Shown: positions 45,845 through 54,306 of the stretch, in pieces
How the letters are laid out: each line of letters starts with the position of its first letter
Position numbering within the stretch: the first letter of the stretch is position 1
Origin: Peribacillus cavernae
GTDB taxonomy: Bacteria; Bacillota; Bacilli; Bacillales; DSM-1321
Reading direction: 5' to 3'
Assembly (NCBI RefSeq): GCF_003989135.1
Contig: NZ_RYZZ01000001.1
Coordinates: 124,001-188,000, forward strand
DNA: 64,000 bases
The notes under the pieces: generated by a model
Seen by the model: the letters and a program-made list of their open reading frames with translations, nothing else
Told to the model about the DNA's origin: nothing
The model's database searches: none
Program-made: the position numbers and the translations under genes

Positions 45845-47317
45845 TTACGCTTTTACAAATACTGTTTTGATCGAAGTAAAGAACTCGATAGCCGCCTGTC
45901 CCTGTTCACGTGAATGTGAGCTGGATTGCTTCATACCGCCAAACGGAGCTTGAAGTTCGACCCCTGCTGTTTCCGCATTCACTCTTACAAGTCCTGCTTC
46001 CATTTCATTAATGAAAGAAAACATATGGCCAATGTTTTGTGTATAGATAGATGCGCTCAGGCCAAACTCCACATCATTAGCAAGTTCCACTGCTTCTTCA
46101 AGCGTATCAACTTTAATTAGTGCAAGAACAGGTCCAAAAATTTCCTCCTGGGCAATGATCATTTCGTTCTTCACATTTTCAAATACGGTTGGCTGTACGT
46201 AGAATCCGTTTTCTGTTCCATTTTCCATGGGTCTTTCGCCACCGTATAAGAGGGTTGCTCCTTCTTTTTTTCCTTTTTCAATGTATGAGAGAACCGTATT
46301 TAATTGATTTTCGCTTGAACATGGCCCCATCCATGTTTCCCCTTGCATCCCGGATCCGACTTTTAGTTCGCTCACCTTTGCCAACAGTTTTTCCTTGAAC
46401 TCATCGTATACATCTGCCTGTACGATAACACGGCTTGTAGCAGTGCATTTTTGTCCAGTCGACCGCAAGCCGCCGCTAATCGTTCCTTCAACAGCAAGAT
46501 CAAGATCTGCATCACTTGCAACAATGACAGGATTCTTGCCGCCCATTTCGAGTTGGTATTTTGCTCCGCGGGCCAAAGCCCCCTGGCCAACCCGTTTACC
46601 TACCTCGTTCGATCCTGTGAACGTGATGCCGTTAATATCCGGATGTTCAATGATTCCTTGACCAATAACGCTTCCCGGACCCGTTACTATATTGACAACT
46701 CCTGCCGGCAGGCCAGCCTCATCAAAACACTCGATGATCTTAGCGGCCGTAACAGCCACTTCCTGTGCAGGCTTCAGCACAACTGCGTTTCCGTAGATAA
46801 GCGCCGGAGCCATTTTCCAAATCGGTATTGCGACCGGAAAGTTCCATGGTGCAATAACGCCGACTACACCTAGAGGAACGCGTGTTGTAAACATAAGTGC
46901 GTCACTATCTGTAGATGGAATCACGTCGCCGATTTTCCGCATCCCCTCGCCGGCATAATAGCGAAGAATAGCGACTCCACGGGCCGTTTCCCCTTTTGAT
47001 TCCGCAAAAGTTTTTCCCATTTCTTTTGTCATCGATTCCGCAATCTCATCAAGGCGGCCTTCGATCTTATTGGCGACTTTATATAAATAGTCGCCTCTCG
47101 AGGCTCCTGAAAGTTTCCGCCACAGTTTTTGCGCTTGTTTTGCCGCTGAAACTGCCGCATCTAAATCCTCTCGGGAAGAAGACTGTACATAGCCGACGAT
47201 TTCATTTTTGTTTGCCGGGTTGATACTGCTGCTCACCTCGTTTGTATGTGAAGTAACCCATGCTCCATTTATATAATTCATATACGTTTTTACGTTTTTT
47301 TCAATCACTTTTTGCAT
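45845..47317 (-). CDS. gucD: Aldehyde dehydrogenase, GucD-like (2-oxoglutarate semialdehyde type)
   Basis: An NAD(P)-dependent aldehyde dehydrogenase of 490 residues. The catalytic cysteine is C291 ([11 protein letters not shown]) and the general base E257 (YQLEMGGKN). The C-terminal block [17 protein letters not shown] and the ending IKTVFVKA, with [19 protein letters not shown], are the pattern I know from B. subtilis YcbD/GucD, which oxidises 2-oxoglutarate semialdehyde in glucarate and galactarate use. A KdgD-type enzyme that would supply this aldehyde is at 57466-58413. The exact substrate is inferred. Confidence 0.82.
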   Translation of the reverse strand: MQKVIEKNVKTYMNYINGAWVTSHTNEVSSSINPANKNEIVGYVQSSSREDLDAAVSAAKQAQKLWRKLSGASRGDYLYKVANKIEGRLDEIAESMTKEMGKTFAESKGETARGVAILRYYAGEGMRKIGDVIPSTDSDALMFTTRVPLGVVGVIAPWNFPVAIPIWKMAPALIYGNAVVLKPAQEVAVTAAKIIECFDEAGLPAGVVNIVTGPGSVIGQGIIEHPDINGITFTGSNEVGKRVGQGALARGAKYQLEMGGKNPVIVASDADLDLAVEGTISGGLRSTGQKCTATSRVIVQADVYDEFKEKLLAKVSELKVGSGMQGETWMGPCSSENQLNTVLSYIEKGKKEGATLLYGGERPMENGTENGFYVQPTVFENVKNEMIIAQEEIFGPVLALIKVDTLEEAVELANDVEFGLSASIYTQNIGHMFSFINEMEAGLVRVNAETAGVELQAPFGGMKQSSSHSREQGQAAIEFFTSIKTVFVKA

Positions 47318-47404
47318 GTTTGATTTCCTTCCCTTCTCATTTTTATAATTTCTATTTTTACTATAGAAACAATTTTATTTCTTCTCTCTTTCTCGTACTC
47401 TAGT

Positions 47405-48619
47405 TCAAGCTCTCTCTAGCACTCGTATCTCTTCCGCTTTTGATGACTCTTCTAAATGGCCATTGTAGGCATTCTCGATAATAGATTGGATATCCTCCGC
47501 CTTTGTAAGCCTTGGATTGATGAAGACATTGCCGCTCCTCATCGCATCCTCGACTAATTTCGGCACAAGTTCCATTGATACTCCCAACTCCTTAATGTTG
47601 AGGGGAATATTCATCGTTTGATTCATTTCGATTACCGAATCGATCGCTTTTTCAGCCGCCTGCATCGTTGATAAGCCTGTGACATCATTTCCTAAAGCAA
47701 TCGCAATATCCTTATACTTCTCCTGACATGCCGGCAGATTAAACTTCATCACAAATGGCAACAGGGCTGCGTTTGCAATACCGTGGGCTATATTAAAGAC
47801 ACCGCCAAGCGTATGTGAGATGGCATGGACATTCCCCAAACGCGACTGGGAAAACGCGGCCCCTGCGATCATGGATGCAACGAGCATGTTTTCCCTGCTT
47901 TCGATGTCCGTTCCGACAAAGTAGGCCTTTGTTAGATTTTCACCGATCATTTTAATCGCCTGCATCGCAAACGCCTGGCTGACAGGACTGGCAGCCTTTG
48001 AGGTATACGATTCAATCGCATGGGTCAGGGCATCCATGCCAGTTGCCGCTGTGATTCCCTGAGGCAATTGCAGGGTAAGATCAGGGTCCAGGATCGCCAG
48101 ACTTGGAAATACATAGGTGCTCAGCACCCCTAATTTAAAAGAGGTATCTTTATTGGTTACAACGGTAGAATTGGTGACCTCACTGCCTGTCCCGGCTGTC
48201 GTTGGAATCGCGATGATCGGAAGAGGAGGATTCGGAATTTTTCCAACCCCTTCGTAATCCAGGATACTCCCGGCGTTTTTCGCCATTACTGCGATGGCCT
48301 TAGCGGTGTCAATGCTGCTGCCGCCTCCTACTGCCAATACCGCATCACTCTGGTACTGCTTCAGATACTCGGTCCCTTTACGAATTGTTTCCGCGGATGG
48401 ATTCGGTTCTACCTCATCATATATTTCATAGGCTAGGTTCGCATCAAAAAGGGACTTTTCAATTCCCTCTAAAAGATGGGCAGCCCGGATCCCTTGATCC
48501 GTTACAATCAGTATTCTCGTAGCTCCAAGTTCCTTGATCATTTCTCCTGTTTTTTTCGAAATTCCGCTGCCAGATTCCACTCGAGTGGGCATAAAATACG
48601 TAAAAGCCGTTGATGACAT
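47405..48619 (-). CDS. Iron-containing alcohol dehydrogenase
   Basis: A group III alcohol dehydrogenase of 404 residues. NAD(P) binding is marked by AVGGGSSIDTAKAIAVM near 98. The metal ligands are in GMDALTHAIESY near 195 and VHAISHTLGG and AHGIANA near 265-280. It reduces aldehydes or oxidises small alcohols. It lies upstream of the GucD-like gene on the same strand (87 bp), suggesting joint expression. Substrate not evident. Confidence 0.9.
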   Translation of the reverse strand: MSSTAFTYFMPTRVESGSGISKKTGEMIKELGATRILIVTDQGIRAAHLLEGIEKSLFDANLAYEIYDEVEPNPSAETIRKGTEYLKQYQSDAVLAVGGGSSIDTAKAIAVMAKNAGSILDYEGVGKIPNPPLPIIAIPTTAGTGSEVTNSTVVTNKDTSFKLGVLSTYVFPSLAILDPDLTLQLPQGITAATGMDALTHAIESYTSKAASPVSQAFAMQAIKMIGENLTKAYFVGTDIESRENMLVASMIAGAAFSQSRLGNVHAISHTLGGVFNIAHGIANAALLPFVMKFNLPACQEKYKDIAIALGNDVTGLSTMQAAEKAIDSVIEMNQTMNIPLNIKELGVSMELVPKLVEDAMRSGNVFINPRLTKAEDIQSIIENAYNGHLEESSKAEEIRVLERA

Positions 48620-48708
48620 AAGTTATAACTTCCTTTCTATAAAAGCTTATTTCGGAATCATATCGCTTTCTTTCCCAAGAAATTCTTTATATATGTGTAG
48701 TTCTAAGG

Positions 48709-49059
48709 CTACATTTGTACCATAATTCTGTTGTTTTCAATCGATACTTCATAGGTTTTCACTTTGTACTTTGGATCCCCGATGCACTTTCCATCATTTA
48801 TATTGAACTCCCAACCATGCCAAGGGCAGACTAAAACTTCCCCATCCATCCCGTAAATGTATTCATGTGGTTTTGAAGGCAAGGTTGTTCCTGTAATTTT
48901 CCCTTTACACAGTTCTGCTTGTTCATGAGGGCATACATTACGGATAGCAAAATATTTCTCGCCATCATAATAAATACCGATGCTTCGTCCTCCGATTTTT
49001 AAAATCTTGCAATCTCCAATTTCAACCTCTCCGACCCCCACAGCATCATGTTTCATCAT
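48709..49059 (-). CDS. Rieske [2Fe-2S] ferredoxin-type protein
   Basis: A 116-residue soluble Rieske protein. The cluster ligands are C43 and H45 (NVCPHEQ) and C78 and H81 (LVCPWHGWEF). Small Rieske ferredoxins pass electrons to ring-hydroxylating or related oxygenases. The gene overlaps the amidohydrolase stop by 4 bp (ATGA), so the two are coupled. No oxygenase gene is present in the window. Confidence 0.92.
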   Translation of the reverse strand: MMKHDAVGVGEVEIGDCKILKIGGRSIGIYYDGEKYFAIRNVCPHEQAELCKGKITGTTLPSKPHEYIYGMDGEVLVCPWHGWEFNINDGKCIGDPKYKVKTYEVSIENNRIMVQM

Positions 49060-50171
49060 AGAGGCCCACCTTCTTTTACAAGTGGCTTACTATTTAGTTG
49101 ATACAGTTCAGCTGCGTTTTCGTATGCTACACGGCGACGCAGATCCTCAGGCAGTTTATTAAGCACAAATGTTGGCGTATCATTATCCCAATGCGGATAA
49201 TCTGTCGCAAACATCACAGTTTTTTCTGCCCGCATCATCCGAAACATTTGGATGAGTTCCTCATTGTTCGGCTCTTCGATAGGCTGTGTTGTAAAGCGGC
49301 AATGTTCAATAATATATTCGCTTGGTTTCTTTTTCAACCATGGAACTTCATTCCTCATACCCTTGAAATTCTTGTCCATTCTCCACATCAAATGCGGAAC
49401 CCATGCTAAACCTCCTTCGACGAAAACTACTTTCAACGTTGGAAAAGTTTCAAACACGCCCTCACAAACAATACTATTTAGCTGTGACATATGATGGATT
49501 GCTAAGATATTGTGACGTTCAAAATTGGTCGTTGGAGTACCAACTGCCGAAATGGGTGGGTTAATACCGTCCCCTTCGCCACCTCCATGAAGCGCAAGAA
49601 CCAAATTGTTACGTACACAAGCTTCATATATCGGATAAAAACGGCGTTGTCCAAAAGGTTCACGCGACGACACAGTACAAATTACCTGAACCACCTTTGG
49701 ATGCGAGCCAAGGCGATCGATTTCTTTTGCAGCTAAAATTGGATCCTGAGTAGCCACAAGGATGGATGCAAGGAATCGATCATCCGTTGGAATCCAATGA
49801 TCAAGGGTATAGTCGTTGAAGGCTGATGCCACCGCTGCTGCGTAATCCGGATTATTGTGTGCAGATACTGTAAGCAGGCTGCCAGTAAGTACCGCTTTGG
49901 ATATATTGTAGCGATCTAACGCATCGACTTTCGCATATTCCGGGTCAGAACCTGGAGGAAGTCCGTTACCAGGCGATGCATCACGCCGGGACAATGGAAC
50001 AGGTTTGAAAATGGTTATTGGTAATGTGGCTTCGGGTTCACTTAAACGAGGCCACCATACCCGGGGCATATATGGTTTTAAATCGTCAAAGCTTTTTAAT
50101 GTTTGGTGAAAATCACAATCAATAAGTCCTTGTTTTAACGAGGATTTTGATTTTTTCGCAGATACATCCAT
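49056..50171 (-). CDS. Amidohydrolase-2 family (ACMSD-like) enzyme
   Basis: A TIM-barrel metal-dependent hydrolase or decarboxylase of 371 residues. The N-terminal metal motif reads D18-C-D20-F-H22, where typical members have HxH, so the metal site is unusual. Later blocks are VLALHGGGEGDG near 192, VVFVEGGLAWVPHLMWRMD near 260 and FATDYPHWDND near 325, matching the ACMSD/gamma-resorcylate decarboxylase group. Partner of the Rieske protein in one transcript. A palindromic operator candidate and a 14-bp stem precede it. Reaction unknown. Confidence 0.82.
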   Translation of the reverse strand: MDVSAKKSKSSLKQGLIDCDFHQTLKSFDDLKPYMPRVWWPRLSEPEATLPITIFKPVPLSRRDASPGNGLPPGSDPEYAKVDALDRYNISKAVLTGSLLTVSAHNNPDYAAAVASAFNDYTLDHWIPTDDRFLASILVATQDPILAAKEIDRLGSHPKVVQVICTVSSREPFGQRRFYPIYEACVRNNLVLALHGGGEGDGINPPISAVGTPTTNFERHNILAIHHMSQLNSIVCEGVFETFPTLKVVFVEGGLAWVPHLMWRMDKNFKGMRNEVPWLKKKPSEYIIEHCRFTTQPIEEPNNEELIQMFRMMRAEKTVMFATDYPHWDNDTPTFVLNKLPEDLRRRVAYENAAELYQLNSKPLVKEGGPL

Positions 50172-50260
50172 TTTTTTACCTCCATTTTTTTTGATTTTCG
50201 GCAGGTTTTCTTCAGTTTTGTCGTTTGGTTAGTTTCCAAACTTTTGTAATTCTCTTTAGC

Positions 50261-50309
50261 AATCTGTGAATGGTTAGCTCTTTTATCAGACACTGACCAT
50301 TCACAGATT
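50261..50309 (-). promoter_or_regulatory. 14-bp perfect stem in the amidohydrolase leader
   Basis: AATCTGTGAATGGT (50261-50274) pairs perfectly with ACCATTCACAGATT (50296-50309) around a 21-nt loop. No T tract follows on either strand, so it is probably not a plain terminator. It lies between the operator candidate and the gene. Confidence 0.55.
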
Positions 50310-50315
50310 AAAATT

Positions 50316-50334
50316 TAGTGAACGAAATTCACCA
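50316..50334. promoter_or_regulatory. Candidate IclR operator, site 1
   Basis: On the minus strand the 19-mer reads TGGTGAATTTCGTTCACTA, an inverted repeat with GTGAA/TTCAC arms. An almost identical 19-mer lies in front of the iclR gene (52665-52683). It is in the promoter region of the amidohydrolase-Rieske pair. Confidence 0.6.
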
Positions 50335-50391
50335 CAAACTTGTATAGTACTGCGAACCTCGAAGTTTTTTCTGAGCAAAGCAGTTCATTTG

Positions 50392-51699
50392 TTATAATTC
50401 TTCAAATCTTTTCTCCCTTATCGCGGCAAGCGAAATCAGAGAAATAACACCGGCGAGGACAATGTACAAAGCGACCGGTATCCAAGAATCATTGAAAGTG
50501 TTAAGCAATGCGAGGGCTACCAATGGTGCAGTACCACCGAACACGGCAGCCCCTAGCTGATTCCCTACAGAAATACCTGTATAACGTACGTTTGTGCTAA
50601 AAATTTCTGAGAACATAGTTCCCATCACAGCCTCAATCGGTGCCCAGATGATTCCTATCGCAATAATTGTAGCGATTGTTAACCAAAAGGCCGACTTTAG
50701 GGATAGCAAGTAAAAATACGGAAAGGCGAACAAAATCGTACCAATTGTTCCAGCAATGTATAAGGGCTTTCTGCCGACTTTATCAGACAGTTTCCCCATA
50801 GCAGGAATCATAATAATAGTTACAACATTAGCAATTGCAACCGCGTTCAATACAGTTGAAACTTTATAACCAAGATAGTTAGTTGCGTAAGCGATTACAA
50901 AAGTTGCAAAGATGTAATATGGTCCTGTTTCTACAAATTTAGCACCTGCCGCGATTAACACAGATTTCCAGTGATGGCGGAAGGTTTCAACAAGTGGAAT
51001 TTTGGCAATGTTTCCACTTTCTTTTGCCTCTTGAAAAGCTGGTGTTTCATCAATGCCGCTACGAATCCAAAGACCGATTAAAATCAACACAGCGCTTAGG
51101 ATAAATGGGATACGCCAGCCCCATGCGAGAAATTGTTCTTCTGGTAAATTGCTAATCAACGAGATTGCAATGGTACCCAATACCATTCCGACTGGTACGC
51201 CCAGCTGCGGAATACTTCCAAAGAACCCGCGGTTCTTTTTTGTTGAGTATTCTACTGCTAATAGAACGGATCCGCCCCATTCTCCACCGATGCCAAGACC
51301 CTGGCACAAGCGCAGCGTGATCAGTAAGATAGGTGCCCATATTCCGATAGCATTGTAATCAGGCAATAAACCAATCAGGAAGGTAGCCCCACCCATCAGT
51401 GATAGCGTTAATACTAGAGTCTTCTTTCTCCCAATCTTATCGCCAATATGACTAAAAATAATTCCGCCTAACGGGCGAATAAAAAATGAAAGCCCAAACG
51501 ATAAGTAGGAAAGAAGTAAACCGACTGTCGGGTCGCTGCTCGGAAAAAACAGCTTATTAAATACTAATGATGCCAATGATCCGTAAAGAAAGAAGTCAAA
51601 CCACTCAATTGAGCTTCCGATCATACTTGCTAATAGTGCCCTGTTTGCTTTTTTCTTTGAAACCTCAACTGGAGCCATCGTTGGTTGAACTTGAGCCAT
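50392..51699 (-). CDS. MFS transporter, metabolite:H+ symporter (MHS) type
   Basis: A 435-residue secondary carrier with 12 helices. The MHS-type loop 2-3 motif is HIGDKIGRKKTLVL near 85, the GLGIGGEWGGSVLLAVEYS block lies in helix 4-5, and KLSDKVGRKPLYIAG in the second half. It starts with SIEWFDFFLYGSLASLVF, as in shikimate, oxoglutarate and proline-betaine transporters. It lies between the IclR gene and the amidohydrolase, so it likely imports that pathway's carboxylate substrate. Confidence 0.92.
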   Translation of the reverse strand: MAQVQPTMAPVEVSKKKANRALLASMIGSSIEWFDFFLYGSLASLVFNKLFFPSSDPTVGLLLSYLSFGLSFFIRPLGGIIFSHIGDKIGRKKTLVLTLSLMGGATFLIGLLPDYNAIGIWAPILLITLRLCQGLGIGGEWGGSVLLAVEYSTKKNRGFFGSIPQLGVPVGMVLGTIAISLISNLPEEQFLAWGWRIPFILSAVLILIGLWIRSGIDETPAFQEAKESGNIAKIPLVETFRHHWKSVLIAAGAKFVETGPYYIFATFVIAYATNYLGYKVSTVLNAVAIANVVTIIMIPAMGKLSDKVGRKPLYIAGTIGTILFAFPYFYLLSLKSAFWLTIATIIAIGIIWAPIEAVMGTMFSEIFSTNVRYTGISVGNQLGAAVFGGTAPLVALALLNTFNDSWIPVALYIVLAGVISLISLAAIREKRFEEL

Positions 51700-51816
51700 A
51701 TCGCACTTCCCTTCTGTAAAGCACTTTAACTTCTTTTTAAAAGCTTGTTAGAATTGACTTGTTTTATGAAGTACATTATACGGAAGTGCCCTTCTCCTTT
51801 TCCTGAATAACATGTA

Positions 51817-52605
51817 TCAAACAATTTGGAGGTTATATCCTAATTTACTTGATACATCGAAAGTAGTTTCAAGCAGTTGTTTAACTAACTCTTTTTCTTT
51901 GGACATAATTCGAATGGTAGGTGCACAAATACTTATCGCTGCCTTAATTAATCCGCCTTTTGTAAAAACAGGAGCTGCAAGGCATGAAATTCCACTTTCG
52001 AAGGTTTCATAAGAGAGATAGTATCCTTTTTCCCGGATTTGCGCTAACTCCAGCCGGAATATATTCGGATCGACAGTTGTGTGAGAAGTATACGCTTCCA
52101 TTTTTACCGTTGAAAGATACTCATCAACACGGGCCTCTTTGGTAAAGGCCAATAAAACCTTTCCCAGTGCCGTTGAATACGGTGGTGATGTTAAGGATAA
52201 GTGAAATTGCAAACCTAAGTTTGAATCATTCGAAACAGCTCTTTCCAATAGGACTACGACATTTGCATCCAGCACTCCTAAGTGTACTAATTCATTTGTG
52301 ACTTCAGACAATTTCACGAGTGAAGGATGGGTCACTTTGCGAATATCCAAGCGCTGTTCAAAGGCATTTCCTAATTCAAAACAAGCCAAGCCCAATTGAT
52401 ATTTCCCTGTTTCGGGGTCTTGGACAATAAACCGTTTTTCTTTTAAATCTTCCAAAATTTTTAGTAAATAGCTTTTTCTAATACTTAGAGACTCAGACAT
52501 CTCAGCTAAAGTAAATTCACTTTTACCTTTAAAAGCTAGGAGAATATCTAATGCATGGGCGACATTTCCGTATGAATTTGAAGATTTTTTTTTAGTCTCC
52601 TCCAA
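51817..52605 (-). CDS. IclR family transcriptional regulator
   Basis: A 262-residue regulator with an N-terminal winged helix (FTLAEMSESLSIRKSYLLKI) and a C-terminal effector domain (LGVLDANVVVLLERAVSN, PYSTALGKVLLAF, GISCLAAPVFTKGGLIKAAI). IclR proteins usually respond to aromatic or small organic acids. Its gene is followed by the MFS, amidohydrolase and Rieske genes. The GTGAA-N9-TTCAC-type palindrome occurs before it and before the amidohydrolase. Confidence 0.92.
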   Translation of the reverse strand: MEETKKKSSNSYGNVAHALDILLAFKGKSEFTLAEMSESLSIRKSYLLKILEDLKEKRFIVQDPETGKYQLGLACFELGNAFEQRLDIRKVTHPSLVKLSEVTNELVHLGVLDANVVVLLERAVSNDSNLGLQFHLSLTSPPYSTALGKVLLAFTKEARVDEYLSTVKMEAYTSHTTVDPNIFRLELAQIREKGYYLSYETFESGISCLAAPVFTKGGLIKAAISICAPTIRIMSKEKELVKQLLETTFDVSSKLGYNLQIV

Positions 52606-53109
52606 TTTTTCCGTTCACCTCCCTCATAACAATTTGAAATTCAGCCTTTTTCTCTAAAGTTTTTTGGTGAATGCGATTCACTAAATTCATTATATTTATA
52701 AAAGTATAAAAATTCAATGTTTTTTTGCAAATAGTATAATACTATATAAGTTGAAATAACCATTTCCTATTTCGGTTAAAGTTTTGGCGTCTCTCTTATC
52801 GTTTTGTCGTCTCTTTTAATTCCAAGTATTGACCGATTTGTGTTAGATGCAATTCTTAGTCTCAACTTTATATAGCTAAAATAGCTGTGCCAGTTGATTC
52901 ATTGATTTGTTAGAGAATAGGAGGAGATACTTTCCACTTTTTAATAACTTTGTTGATAAAAGGATGCCTTTTTATGATATATTTAAGAATAATTTTCTGA
53001 AAACTATCAGATTTTTAGTTTCAGGCACACATTTTTGGAAGGTGCACTTGAAACCTGTAAAACAAATTGAGGAAGTGTCCATCTAAAGTGAGGGAAAGGA
53101 TGATCAAGC
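52606..53109. other. 504-bp AT-rich intergenic region between two divergent genes
   Basis: There is no gene. It holds the IclR operator candidate at 52665-52683 and, nearer the plus-strand gene, an inverted repeat GTTTCA (53018-53023) with TGAAAC (53049-53054) about 60 bp before its ATG. The middle is plain AT-rich sequence. Confidence 0.6.
52665..52683. promoter_or_regulatory. Candidate IclR operator, site 2 (autoregulation)
   Basis: TGGTGAATGCGATTCACTA, an inverted repeat with GGTGAAT/ATTCAC arms, lies 60 bp before the iclR start. It differs from site 1 (read on the minus strand) only in the central bases. Confidence 0.6.
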
Positions 53110-54087
53110 ATGTTAGTCATAAATGCCAATGAACAAAGAAGTTTAATAGATATGAATGAGGTTATTGAACAAGCGGCTATTGCTTTACGAGAATTCTCAG
53201 CCTCCCAGACTGTCACGCCTATCCGTGCCTCTATGCCATTTGGCAATTCTCAAAACACTGCATTAGTAATGCCTTCGGTAGCTGAAGCGCACGGCAGTCT
53301 TGGATTAAAAGTAGTAACGGTAGTCCCTAATAACAAAAAAATAGGAAAGAAAACGATAAGCGGCGTGGTTATGCTCTTTGATTTTGAAACTGGAGAACCA
53401 CTTGCCCTTTTGGAAGGGTCTTATTTAACAATGATTCGAACCGGGGCCCTATCGGGAGTGGCGACTAAGTTTTTATCTCGGACGGACTCAAAAACACTAA
53501 GTATTATAGGTACAGGAGAACAAGCGAAAGGTCTGTTGGAAGCAGTACTTGCAGTTCGAAACATAGAGAAAATTATGCTGTTCAACCGGACTGAACAAAA
53601 AGCACATGAGTTCGCTCGTTATATTACAGAGAGATTTGAAAAGGATGTACAAGTATATTCTGATTCCAATGAAGTAGTTCAGGAGGCTGATATTACCGTA
53701 ACAGCAACCAACTCGTTATCACCCGTTTTTTCCAGCTTATTAAGACCTGGTGCTCATGTTAATGCTGTCGGGTCATTCCGGCCGGCTATGCAAGAACTGC
53801 CGTCCTCTCTCATTTCTCCAGCCAATAAGGTAGTAGTGGAATCAAGGGAAGCAGCACTTGAGGAAACTGGTGATTTACAAATTCCGATTCGAGAAGGGGT
53901 TTTTAAGGAAAGCGCTATTTATGCGGAACTTGGGGAAATAGTAAGCGGTGAAAGAAACGGCAGAGAAAGCGATCAAGAAATCACCGTATTTAAATCTGTT
54001 GGATTGGCAGTCGTGGATATCATTGTAGCAAAATACTTTTATGAAAAAGCAATCAAAAACAAAGTTGGGACAAGTGTTCAGTTATAA
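53110..54087 (+). CDS. Ornithine cyclodeaminase/mu-crystallin family protein
   Basis: A 325-residue NAD(P)-dependent enzyme of the family that includes ornithine cyclodeaminase, alanine dehydrogenase, pyrroline-2-carboxylate reductase and opine-type synthases. The Rossmann motif is IIGTGEQAKGLLEAVL near 137, preceded by YLTMIRTGALSGVA (nicotinamide region). A conserved Asp of true ornithine cyclodeaminases is not evident, so imine reduction or an uncertain role is as likely. GGGAAAGG precedes the ATG. It is divergent from iclR. Confidence 0.85.
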   Translation: MLVINANEQRSLIDMNEVIEQAAIALREFSASQTVTPIRASMPFGNSQNTALVMPSVAEAHGSLGLKVVTVVPNNKKIGKKTISGVVMLFDFETGEPLALLEGSYLTMIRTGALSGVATKFLSRTDSKTLSIIGTGEQAKGLLEAVLAVRNIEKIMLFNRTEQKAHEFARYITERFEKDVQVYSDSNEVVQEADITVTATNSLSPVFSSLLRPGAHVNAVGSFRPAMQELPSSLISPANKVVVESREAALEETGDLQIPIREGVFKESAIYAELGEIVSGERNGRESDQEITVFKSVGLAVVDIIVAKYFYEKAIKNKVGTSVQL

Positions 54088-54217
54088 TACCGGACATTAC
54101 ACTTTCTGACAATAATCGTTGAACCATAAATAAATGAGAAATTAACAAAGTCAGATAATTTGAACCCAAAATGCAGCCAGAATGAGACATATCACTTAAA
54201 GATATAACGAGAGAAAA

Positions 54218-54258
54218 GCCTCTATTTTGTAATGTCATAGAACAAACTAAATAGAGGC
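54218..54258 (-). terminator. Terminator of the ThDP enzyme gene
   Basis: GCCTCTATTT (54218-54227) pairs with AAATAGAGGC (54249-54258). Reading the minus strand, TTTTCTC follows. Confidence 0.7.
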
Positions 54259-54306
54259 AAAGAAAGAAGAATTAAAAATAATTTATTCTATATTATAAGT
54301 GATTTA

